From Drosophila pseudoobscura (lineage: Eukaryota > Arthropoda > Insecta > Diptera > Drosophilidae): 64,000 bases of DNA. The position numbers were made by a program, and so were the translations under genes. Of this stretch, positions 11,043 to 20,500 are shown piece by piece; the first letter of the stretch is position 1, and each line of letters begins with the position of its first letter. The DNA lies in NCBI RefSeq assembly GCF_009870125.1, contig NC_046679.1, positions 26,350,001 through 26,414,000 on the forward strand, written 5' to 3'. The notes beneath the pieces are model-generated. The model did no database searches. It worked only from the letters and a program-made list of their open reading frames with translations, and was not told the origin of the DNA.

Positions 11043-12359
11043 ATGCAACAAAGCCCAGCCTTCGCTTATAGGGAACAGGAGACCTCGCCACGCGCCATGT
11101 ACATGCGCGACTGGCGCTCTGCCCTGCGAACGCCCACGTATCGTATCGGAAATCGAACGGTTCGCTTCAACTACCACTTTGCCCTGCTGGTAGTCTGTGT
11201 TGTGGCTCTGGTGCTTCTGTTCTACTTCGCCCGCCAGGGGTCCCGCTCCTCCTCCGAAGGCTACTGGCTGCGCAGGAGCATCATCGATGCCAAGAGCCTA
11301 GATGGCAGAGCTGTCACGGAGGCGTACAACTCCACCTACCCCCTGACGCCACCGTTGGGGCTGCGTGGCGGCGTTATCAACTACCGGATCGCCATGATAG
11401 CGGATCTAGATATCAGCTCGAAGATAGCGAAGCCCGACGGCAGCAGCACGTGGCGGAGCTACCTCAAGAAGGGCTACCTCACGTTCACGGTTTCTAAGGC
11501 GGAGATCAAAATAAGTTGGGACGACGGGGCGCCCACCGTGCTGGAGTCGGCCTTTGCGCTGAAGGGACGTGGCATGGAGCTGTCCGAGCTGGTGACATTC
11601 AACGGCCGCCTGCTCAGCTTCGACGATCGCACGGGCCTCATATACGAGATTGTCAACGACAAGCCCATTCCGTGGGTGATATTGCTCGATGGGGATGGTC
11701 ACAGCGCCAAGGGATTCAAGTCGGAGTGGGCCACAGTCAAGCAGCAGACGTTGTACGTTGGCTCCATGGGCAAGGAGTGGACGACGAGCATGGGGGACTT
11801 TGAGAACAACAATCCCATGTACGTGAAGGCCATATCGCCCAGCGGGGAGGTGCGCTCTCTCAACTGGGTGGACAACTACAAGCAGCTGCGGCTGAAATCG
11901 CTGCAAATCTCCTGGCCCGGCTACATGATACACGAGAGTGGGGCGTGGTCGGACTTGAAGCAGCGCTGGTTCTTCCTGCCGCGTCGCTGCTCAAAGGAGA
12001 AGTAAGAAAATCCATAGAGAATCAGTATCCCCTAATCGATCGATGGATCCCCTTTCAGATACAACGAAACGAAGGACGAGTACATGGGCTGCAATGTCCT
12101 GGTGTCGGCCGACGAGAATTTCAACAGCATCGAAACGATTCGGCTCAACCCGGAGAACACCGCGCCCACGCACGGATTCTCCAGCTTCAAGTTCCTGCCC
12201 GGCACCGATGACAGCATCATCATTGCTATCAAGTCCGAGGAGCTCAACGGAAAGACCTCCACCTTCATCACTGCCTTCGACGTTGTGTCGGGAAAGACCA
12301 TCCTACCGGAGGCACGCATCGAAACGGACTACAAGTACGAGGGATTCGAGTTCATTTAG
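11043..12359 (+). CDS. CG5276: CANT1-type calcium-activated nucleotidase (apyrase)
   Basis: Two exons, 11043–12001 and 12059–12359, join at GAGAA|GTAAGA and TTTCAG|ATAC to give 419 residues. A short basic N-terminal tail is followed by one membrane segment at about residues 46–62, so it is a type II protein with a lumenal enzyme domain. The apyrase-family five-bladed propeller features are visible: IAMIADLDISSK (about 117–127), the GRGMELSELVTFNGRLLSFDDRTG region, and DGHSAKGFKSEWATVK. CANT1 enzymes hydrolyse UDP and GDP in the ER/Golgi, helping glycosylation and proteoglycan synthesis, and need calcium. It ends 256 bases from the converging exonuclease gene. Family assignment is firm. The Drosophila CG number is from memory. 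Confidence 0.88.
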
Positions 12360-12614
12360 CTGTTGCTTCCAGCTCCCAGTCGAAGGTGCTGCCACTCGAA
12401 GGTGCTCCAGTTGTAATTGTATATACTGTAAGCCACGTAATAGTGTCTCGTCTCATACGGTAAGCTTTATATTTATAGTCAAGTTTTAGGTTAATCCAGA
12501 GATGCTCATTTGCCTCCTGTACCATAGCGCAAATCAAATTGTATTGTAGTTTATTTTTACCAAAATACAAAACGTACAAAGCCCGCGGCAAACCAAAACA
12601 ATCCAGCATCCCGA
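12360..12614. other. shared 3' region of two converging genes
   Basis: 255 bases between the stop codons of the apyrase (plus) and the exonuclease (minus). A minus-strand AATAAA lies at 12550–12555. No clear plus-strand AATAAA is seen, so the apyrase transcript may use a variant signal. The 3' untranslated regions may overlap. Confidence 0.6.
12550..12555 (-). terminator. poly(A) signal AATAAA for the EXD2-type gene
   Basis: AATAAA on the minus strand, about 60 bases past the stop codon at 12615–12617. Confidence 0.65.
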
Positions 12615-14473
12615 TTATTCGTTGTTTGGCTTCATCTCCAGTCCCGCCACCAGCAAATCCGCAGTGTCTACGCGCCCCTCGCTGGCTCGCACCTCCAGGC
12701 GATCGGCATTGTGATTGACGTTCCAGAGGTCGGGCAGAAACTTTGGCTTCATCGTGTGCAGAAAGTGCTCCCGCCACAGCCGCTCCAGCTCGATCAGGCC
12801 TCCAAATTCGAAACGGTACATTTGAACCACCTTGTCGCCGTGCTGGCAATAGTCTTCGTTCTCCATTCGATACTCCACGTCCGCGGCCTCTCTCAGCAGC
12901 TGATCTGTGACCTCGGTGTGATCCTTGTAATAGTCCAGAAGCGTACGGCGCATCTCCTCCATCTTCTGCTCGGGGATGCGGTGGCCATTAAACAGCAGTG
13001 CTTTGGCAGCGGATTTGACCCGCCTGAAAGTCAGAAGAGAACGGAGATTATCTTGAGTGTTGAGGGTGTCTTTAGGACTTACTTTAGCTCTGGATCGACG
13101 TGATACCGGACATTGCCTTCGCTGTGCTTGAACGGGGCATCGCACTTGGCGGCCAGCTTGCAGTGAACCCGCAGATCCGAGATGTTGCTCAGTTGGTGGC
13201 AGGGCGGGCACAGCAGCAGAACGTCGTGGGAGGTATGCGACTTCATAACCACCGGGAAATGCTTCCGGTACTGATGCGGCACCACATTCTTCCGGATTAA
13301 CGCCTCTCGATTGCCGCACACCACGCACTGGTTCTCCTTGGGTGTCTGGTAGTAGCGTCCAACCTCTCCGACAGCCCGTCCCGCAGGCTCAAAGTTCAGG
13401 CGCACTGTGAACGGATTCTCGCTGACTTTGGTACCCAGATTCTGTGCCAAATACCAGGAGGCTTTGCGGCGATCCATCGTGCAGAGGAGCTCCCCGTCGG
13501 GTGCCTGCAGCAGGCAGTTATCATAGAAGACCTTCGACTGAGTTCCGAGGTAGCGGCATTGCTGCTTTTTATTCGACACTTTCTTCTGCTTCTGGGAACC
13601 AGAACTGGGGGCACGACTCCCATCCGCCGACAGATTGATGTTGAAGCCCCTGGCGAAGTCCACGTCCAGGAAGGGCTCTATTTTGGGCCGAAAGCTTTGC
13701 TCACTCAATGGCCGCCAGTCCCAGAAGTTCCGTGGCTCCAGATCGCTAGATAGCTTCTGGAAAATGGCCACGGCAGCCAGTGCATCGTTGGCCGCGTAGT
13801 CGATTTGGCTAGTCTCCAGCTGCTTAGCCTCCCAGTTGGAGCATGCCAGCCGCCAGTTCTTGTCCAACACGAAGTCTACGTGGGTCTTGGCCAGCTTTCC
13901 CAGCCCCTCGGGCTTGTGTCCGGCCATGACGGCCAGAAAGCGAAGGTCCAGTGTGCTGGCGACGCCCACTCCGTAGTCGTGTACCAGCTTCTTGGCGTCG
14001 TCCTGTGGCGCTACTCCCACCTTGATCACTGCCTCGTCTTCGAGCAGGTCGCGCAGGTCCTTGGGTATCTGCCTCATAGTACATAGTCGGAAGAGAGCAC
14101 AGAGTCCTTTGTGGGAGCTCAACTGAAGGAGGGCGACGGGTCGCCGGCTGCCCCCTACCGTGATCCACTCGCAGTCGAAGCCGACCACCTTAAAGCTCTG
14201 GCAGTGACTGAGGATCGGCAATTACTTATTAGATTAGTTTACGTGTGGAACGCCGCCGGACATTACTCACGTTCGCAGCTCGTTTAGCACGACCTGGGCG
14301 GCTGGGTCATGGATGGAGTTGATGACTTCTACGCGCCTGTTGTGCAGCGGACTGTTCGAGTGCCATGTGCGCCGCATCCTGGACAGCAGGGAGTGCTTGT
14401 GGCGCACCAGGACATACACAAGACTCACTCCGGCAGCAATAATAGCTAATTTTTTTGTATTGTCAACGCTCAT
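12615..14473 (-). CDS. CG6744: EXD2-type 3'-5' exonuclease
   Basis: Three exons (14271–14473, 13083–14207, 12615–13023) join in phase for 578 residues. Residues about 9–25 form a hydrophobic anchor followed by basic residues, matching the N-terminal membrane anchor of EXD2. The DEDDy exonuclease residues are present: D79 and E81 in FDCEW, D137/138 in VAPQDDAKKL, and Y205/D209 in DYAANDALAA. The C-terminal half has an HNH-like zinc arrangement: CVVCG, then VPHQYRKHFP, then LLCPPCHQL. EXD2 of other animals is membrane-anchored, with reported roles in mitochondrial or ER RNA metabolism and in DNA end resection. The gene diverges from the SLC35G1-type gene. CG number from memory; family call firm. 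Confidence 0.88.
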
Positions 14474-14514
14474 TGTTTTCGTTGTTGGGGAAGCAGCTGT
14501 CCAGTCCGTCTGAC

Positions 14515-14790
14515 AAAAAAAAAGCTAAGCACACTTAAGCCCCCTCTATTTAAAGAGTTCAACGACTTGAGGTAAATGACTGAAAATATTGACGATTGTA
14601 AATTCTTTTTGTAGATTCATGCCATCTTTCGTCTGAACATAAAAACGGCCACAAAATCATTCACCTGAACTGCGCAAAGATTTTTAAATTTTGATAATTT
14701 TTGGTGGAAAATTGAAATACGCCCTTGGTCTACAACGGGTTAATCGTTCTCCTTTCAGAATTGGAAACAATTTTCCTCGATTTTGATATT
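14515..14790. repeat. dispersed TTAGCCCACTTAA repeat, copy 4
   Basis: Landmarks in order: GCTAAGCACACTTAAGCCCC, CTCTATTTAAAGAG, TTCAACGACTTGAGGTAAATG, TTTGTAGATTCATGCCATC, ATTCACCTGAACTGCGC, TTTGGTGGAAAATTGAAATAC, GGGTTAATCGTTCTCC and GAATTGGAAAC. Same order as copy 3. It begins about 45 bases upstream of the exonuclease ATG. Confidence 0.7.
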
Positions 14791-15139
14791 TGATTTAATA
14801 TTACTGGCTAGCTAGGACTTTCATACCTCAACACATAGTTTTCTTCGGTTAAGGAACTAATTTTTTACTTTACTGGTTTGTTTTAAATACTTGCTTTTAT
14901 TGGATCTTGTCTAAAAAAAGGTTTTAGCGAAACAGGTCAGACAAAAAAAAGAACTAGGATAGTCGTTCATATTACTCAATTTAGAGATTCCGTTGAATAA
15001 TTCTGGCTAACTAAAACCCTTACTTCTGCCCACATAATTTTGGGCCATTGATGAATCAATTTTGTACAGGATGAACTACTTTTAAATACTCCCATTTATT
15101 TTATTTTGACTAAAACAAGGCTTAAACAAAAAAATTCAA

Positions 15140-15215
15140 CAAAAAATGAACTTATCACATTAAAGCCCCCTAAAACATTTCAACGACCTATCGGGTAAAT
15201 GCCACCACTAGCGAT
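15140..15215. repeat. dispersed repeat, copy 5 (5' fragment)
   Basis: CACATTAAAGCCCCCT followed by TTTCAACGACCTATCGGGTAAATG matches the first third of copies 3 and 4, with a deletion of the TCTATTTAA segment. It lies in the same orientation as copy 4, about 600 bases beyond it. Confidence 0.5.
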
Positions 15216-15443
15216 AGCCACCACTAGAAATCCGCGTGAAGACTTTTAAATGTTAAATTAAAAACTCTAAATTGAATAATGAATAAAACCAAGTGAGACG
15301 CGACCGGAGAAGTCATGTGGAAGTGAAGTGCCCGAGCAAAGGCCTCAGCAGACGGAAGAGCGGCGCGGCTAAGGAGAATCCCATCCCTGCCGCCACAGTT
15401 CCTGTAACGGAATCGATTTTTCACTGCTAGAGAAACCCCAGAA

Positions 15444-16487
15444 ATGACGGAGAATTTAGAGCTGCACCAGTTCCAGGAGGGCTCCCACACGGTAGACGAG
15501 TCCAATCGCTGGCTGGAGCGACTGAAGACGCGCGTCAACTGTCCATACTTGGGCATCATCCTGGCCACGCTGTCGTCCCTGTTCTTCTCGTTGTGCTCGG
15601 TGATCGTCAAGGGACTGGTCGATGTCAATCCCATGGAGCTGGCAGCATTCCGCTTTGTGGGGGTGCTGCTGCCGACCATTCCCATCCTCATATACACCCG
15701 CCAACCAGTTTTTCCGCAGGGGACGCGCGTCATACTGCTGATGCGCTGCTTCATGGGAACCACGGGCCTGATGCTCAGCTTCTATGCCTTCCGGCACATG
15801 CCACTGGCCGATGCAAGCGTAATCATCTTCTCCACGCCCGTCTTCGTGGCCATCTTCGCGCGCGCCTTCCTCAAGGAGCCCTGCACCATGTTCAATGTGA
15901 TCACAATCAACATAACGCTTGTCGGTGTAGTACTCATCACTCGGCCGCCCTTTGTGTTTGGCGAAACGACGCCCCCGCCGGATGAGCAGCTGACGGGCAG
16001 GCCATACGACATCTGGGGACCAGTGGCCGCCTTCTCGTCCACCCTGTTTGGGGCGAATGTCTACATCCTGTTGCGGGCGCTCAAGAACCTACACTTCTCC
16101 GTGATAATGACCAACTTCGGAGCCACTGCCCTCGTGTACACGCTTATCGTGTGCGCCTCCATCGGAGCCGTATGCTGGCCCAGTTGCGGCCGTGACCGCT
16201 GGCTGGTCCTCGTTCTCGGTGTCTTCAGTTTCCTCGGCCAAATCCTGCTCACCCTCTCGCTGCAGATCGAGCAGGCCGGACCAGTTGCCATCGCCCGGTG
16301 CGCCGACATCGTGTTTGCATTCATCTGGCAGATGATCTTCTTTGGCGAGACGCCCAATGGCTACTCACTTTTTGGAGCCCTCATGGTGATTAGCTCAGTC
16401 ATCCTCACAGCGCTGAAGAAGTGGGCCATGACACTGCCGCGGGAGTCGTCGCTGCGCAAGCGGCTGCGACTCATCCTACTGGAATAG
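15444..16487 (+). CDS. CG5281: SLC35G1-type membrane transporter (EamA/DMT family)
   Basis: One exon of 347 codons. The N-terminal 35 residues are cytosolic. Ten hydrophobic segments follow in two EamA-type halves: PYLGIILATLSSLFFSLCSV opens the first half, and GRPYDIWGPVAAFSSTLF opens the second. The FRFVGVLLPTIPIL and LMRCFMGTTGLMLSFYAF segments in the first half, and ARCADIVFAFIWQMIFFGE in the second, fit the SLC35G subfamily. Human SLC35G1 (POST) is an ER/plasma-membrane protein linked to STIM1 and calcium handling, and more recently to citrate transport. The substrate of the fly protein is not known from sequence. The ATG at 15444 is preceded by AGAAATG-type context. CG number from memory. 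Confidence 0.85.
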   Translation: MTENLELHQFQEGSHTVDESNRWLERLKTRVNCPYLGIILATLSSLFFSLCSVIVKGLVDVNPMELAAFRFVGVLLPTIPILIYTRQPVFPQGTRVILLMRCFMGTTGLMLSFYAFRHMPLADASVIIFSTPVFVAIFARAFLKEPCTMFNVITINITLVGVVLITRPPFVFGETTPPPDEQLTGRPYDIWGPVAAFSSTLFGANVYILLRALKNLHFSVIMTNFGATALVYTLIVCASIGAVCWPSCGRDRWLVLVLGVFSFLGQILLTLSLQIEQAGPVAIARCADIVFAFIWQMIFFGETPNGYSLFGALMVISSVILTALKKWAMTLPRESSLRKRLRLILLE

Positions 16488-16833
16488 ATGGAAGGTGGTG
16501 TCGCTCAGAGGCAGGGCACGCCGTGGTTTCTCCCGAGTAATGTCTAGTCACATCGTTCACACGTCGTATATCGTACATCGTAGTAGAACGCAATCAAATA
16601 GAAGCATGCGGAATGGAATGATACACGTAGACTTAGCATATCCAAGAGGCTCAGCATAGCATAGTTTATTCGAATAGCCGTATCCCTAGGCAGTTTTCTG
16701 AGTTGGAGGAGGTGCGGTGCTCGTGATACCCATAAGTTTCCATATTGAAATACTCATAGTGTGTGTTTTAGTTTAGCCAATTCGCCTATTTGTTGTTTTG
16801 TACATTGTTATACATGCTTTAAATACAATAATA

Positions 16834-16839
16834 AATAAA
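16834..16839 (+). terminator. poly(A) signal AATAAA for the SLC35G1-type gene
   Basis: AATAAA within ACAATAATAAATAAAAC, about 350 bases past the stop codon. Confidence 0.65.
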
Positions 16840-17324
16840 ACTTATGAATTAAACGCAACTGTTTAAATGTTCTTGGATTGCATGTAAATCCTTTTCGCTC
16901 ACTTTCAAACAATTTGTATTTGGCGCTCAAGTTTGGTGCACTTGCTCTCTCTCGGAGGTTATACTTTATCGGATTTCCTTGCCAATATATCGGATTTTCC
17001 AGTACATTTTAAGACGCGTTATGTGTCGCCTTTGGTAATTACATGAAAATGTAGTTCATATGTAGCAAATGGCGTATAGTTACCATGTAGGGAAATTAAT
17101 TTTGTGGACATTTTTTGTTGACCGGCTTTTCTTAAACCTTATTTTACAAACAATCCAGTAAAGATGAGAGCTTTAAGTTAACCAGTCTTGTAGAAAATAT
17201 ATGTAATAATTCGATGAAATTATTAGTTCAGACCCTCAGGTCTTAGCCAGCTAGTCATATTCCACGGAATATCCAAAACGAGGAAATATGATGCAACTTG
17301 AATAAAAATAATTCGTCAGTATAT

Positions 17325-17400
17325 TTACGGTATATTTTGAAATATGTGATGTATTTCGGTATATTTCTGAGGGTCAGACCGTATATCTTATCGATAAGTC
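17325..17400 (+). promoter_or_regulatory. orphan promoter-like cluster: two motif 6 words and a DRE
   Basis: On the plus strand, TTACGGTATATTTTG (about 17326–17340) and TTTCGGTATATTTCT (about 17354–17368) fit Ohler motif 6, and TATCGATA at 17389–17396 is a perfect DRE (DREF/BEAF site). They are followed by repeated GTCGATA words. No plus-strand gene start follows; the next coding sequence is the sals last exon on the other strand. See findings. Confidence 0.5.
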
Positions 17401-17545
17401 GATAGTCGATAATCAACTAACGTTGACAATACAAAAATCACACTGGTTAAAAAAAAGGCTAAAAAGGAAGGAACAAAACAAGCAAACAGAAAAGAAAACA
17501 GAAACACACATTGTACATTCGCCGTGGTTGGTGTGGACCACCGCC

Positions 17546-20500
17546 CTAGAAGCCCAGATCCGCAATCACCGCGTCCAGCTCGTCCTGCAGATTGGTGGCC
17601 CGGTGTCGCACCTGCACAATTTGGTCCTGCAAATTGTCGACGTTCGCCTGCAGCAGCACGTTGCATTTCTTCATCGCCGCGAAGCGACTCTCGTGCTTTT
17701 TCAAACGCGGCTCCACGTTCGCCTTCTTCGCGGAGTTGGACGCGTCCTACGCGGGAACACAATCGAAAGAAGGAAGGAAGGAAGGAAGCAGGTGAGTGGC
17801 ATACAAGAATGTGGGAAATGTGGGTGGACCCACCTCTGGTTCGGACTCGCTGCCCGTCTCCGCCTCGCTCTCGCCCGACTCGGATTCCTCGGATTCATCG
17901 TCGGACTCTTCCTCCTCCTCGGTCTCGTGCTCCTCCTCGGCCTCCTCTTCATCCTCCTTGTCCTCGCCATCGACATCGTCCTCGTCCAGCTTCATCGAGG
18001 CGGCCATCTTCTGCACCTCCTTCTCCAGCTTCTTGAACTTCTTGTTCTCCTCCCTGCAAACAGAAGAATCCTCTTTAGACGCCGCACTCGGAATGGATAG
18101 CAAAAGGAAACTCACTTGAGGATCACCTGGTTCTTCTTCATGGCCTGCTTGAGCACATCCTTCTCCTTCTTGGCCGCCTCCTCCTTGACCTTCACCTTCG
18201 TGAGCTTGCTGCGCAGGACCTTCAGCTCCTTGCCCACACGCTTCTCCCTGCGCTCCGTCTTCTTCTCCTCGGGCTCGTCCGGATCGCTTTCGCTCACCTC
18301 CAGATCCAGCTCTGGCGAGCTGTCGCGCCCGAAATTGGCATCGCTCGACCGCCTTGACCCGTCGAGCATTCCGCCACCCTGCGGATCGCGGCACAAACCA
18401 AAATGTACGGATTAGCAATCTCCTTCGCAGCTGGTGCGTGGCTTTACCTGGTGCGGCGCGTGCTTGCCGGCGTAGTAGTGGTCGTAGTAGTCGTCATCGT
18501 CGTCGTCGTCGTCGTCGTAAGCAAAGCATTTACTAGTGTGCGTTCTGTTAGTGCTTGGTGTCGCACAGCCCTTGCAAGAGAGCGTTCAATGGGTTAATCT
18601 GGTTAGTGGCTGCTGCAATTTTTGTTGGGGTGGGCAAAAGCGTGTCTTGGAGTTGGTCGGGTCTGGGTATCGGATCTTTGTCATGCGGCATGCGATGATC
18701 TCTTAACTTAAGACTTTAGGCGATCGATCTCCAGGCATTTCTGCGGTGTTCGTGTTTGTAGTGCTGTGCAGTGGCGTTTGCGTTCCCCATTGAAAAAGGA
18801 CACCTGGAGCCCCCCATCCCCATCCCCAGATGTGTGCGTGTGTGTGTTGTCAGCTGATCTGTTTTTGTTTCGTTTCGTTTCCATGGCTACTATGGCTATG
18901 TCACTACTATGGACAACTATTTACAAACAAAACAACTAATCGCGGGGACTACTAATCGGGGCTACTAATTGCGGTGGCTTCGTTAGCTCCTCTCGTCTAC
19001 TCCCTGCGCCGGAAACGCTGAAAATGTGCGGAGGAGAACCTGTGAGGAAGATGGCGGATGGACAGATGGGTTACGGACCCCACTAACCCCGCTTTTCCCT
19101 CAACTGACAACACTTCGAGCGACGCCCCATCATTCCACATCCCATCAACGATCCCTGAACCCCGACTGACCTGGAGAGCCGCTGCTAGCTTCCGTTCGAG
19201 GAGCTGGATCTGTCGCCGCTGCTCCTCGATCTCCGTCTTGGCCTCCACCAGCAGCTCGCTGGTGCTCTGGTAGTTCTTCTCCACCTCCTTGGACACCTTT
19301 CGGGCATCCTCCACCTCGCTCTTCAGCGAATTCACGTACGTCTGCTCGGCGGTGGGCGTGGGGTCCATGGTGGCCACGATGACATTGGAGCCGTACTCGA
19401 GATTCTTCTCGCGCGACTTCTCCCGCTCCAGCTCCGTCTCCAGAGTGCGAATCTTGGCCAGCAGCTTCTTGTTCTCGCGCTCCTGGGCCTCCCGGTTGCG
19501 CAGCTCGAGGGCCAGCATCTGCTTTGTGCTCTGCAGGTCGTCGCGGATCTTGTCGATGTCGTCCAGCTCGTCGGGACTCTCTTCATCGATGGACATTGCG
19601 GAGGCGATGCTGGCCCGCGATCTGCCCGACCCCAGGGCGCTGGCACTGTTCGGTCCCAGGGCATGGCTGCTGGGGGCCTCGCAGAGCATGTTGACCTTCG
19701 ATTGGGACTTTTGGAGCTGCTCCTCGATGGTCATCTGGCGGCGGAACTTGCGCAGGCCATCCAGCACGGGCTTGCTGCGATCGTTGGTCCGTGTGGGCTT
19801 CAGCTTGATGCCGCCCTGGATCTGCTGCAGCAGCTTGTTGTGCGAGTTGTCCTTCTCCGTCTCGTAGATGAATTTTTCGTCCACTTTGGTTATCGACTTG
19901 CATGTCAGTATGGGCTGAGATCTGCAGTGGGGCGGGGGGGGGGGAGGATGTAGTAGCCAGCCAGCAAGAGGAGTCCTTCTCTAATCACTTACCTATCGTT
20001 GCACGCCACATGGCGCAGCTTCTTGCCACTCTCCACCTCCTTCATCATCTCGGACCAGTCCGGGCGCCTTCTGGGCCGTGTTCTGTGAACCGAAAACAGG
20101 AAAACCAGAAAACCGTGAGAGATGGTCATCCTCCTACCGACTCCAGCGACTCCAGACTTACCTCAGCTTGTCGAGGTTCTCCTTCTGCGTGCTGGAGAGC
20201 ACACGCTTCTCGCCGGGGGCCAGTGGCGGGGGCGGTGGTGGCGGGGCCTTGGGCACCAGCGAGGGCAGTGGCGGTGGGGCGGGAACTGCAACAAACAGAG
20301 GCGCCCGGTGGCGATGGGTTGTGAGAGTTGTGAGTATAGGAGTGTGGAATGTGGCATGAGGCATGGAATGGATGGCTGTTGGATGTTGCTTCGGTTGCGG
20401 GGCATTAGAGCAAATCGCCGCCTGGCGCTCGCTGCGTGCACTCGCGGTTATTAAATATAATTTTAATTTAATGAGTTTGCAATTTGTGTCAGTTGTTTGT

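Larger units (their letters stand above)
14474..15443. other. divergent interval between the exonuclease and SLC35G1-type genes
   Basis: Holds dispersed repeat copy 4 (from about 14520) and a fragment, copy 5 (about 15140–15215). CAGCTG lies at 14493–14498 near the exonuclease start. A 16-base direct repeat with core GCCACCACTAG occurs at about 15200–15230. The last 130 bases before 15444 read as an ordinary untranslated leader of the plus-strand gene. No coding frame is supported. Confidence 0.55.
16488..17545. other. 3' region of the SLC35G1-type gene and gap to sals
   Basis: The plus-strand 3' untranslated region runs to the AATAAA at 16834–16839. From there to 17545 no gene is visible. 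The end of this gap holds a promoter-like cluster (17325–17400) that points into sals from behind. Confidence 0.6.

Noticed and set aside
11406..11933. 175-codon minus-strand frame across the apyrase gene
   Set aside because: Antisense shadow of high-GC third-position codons.
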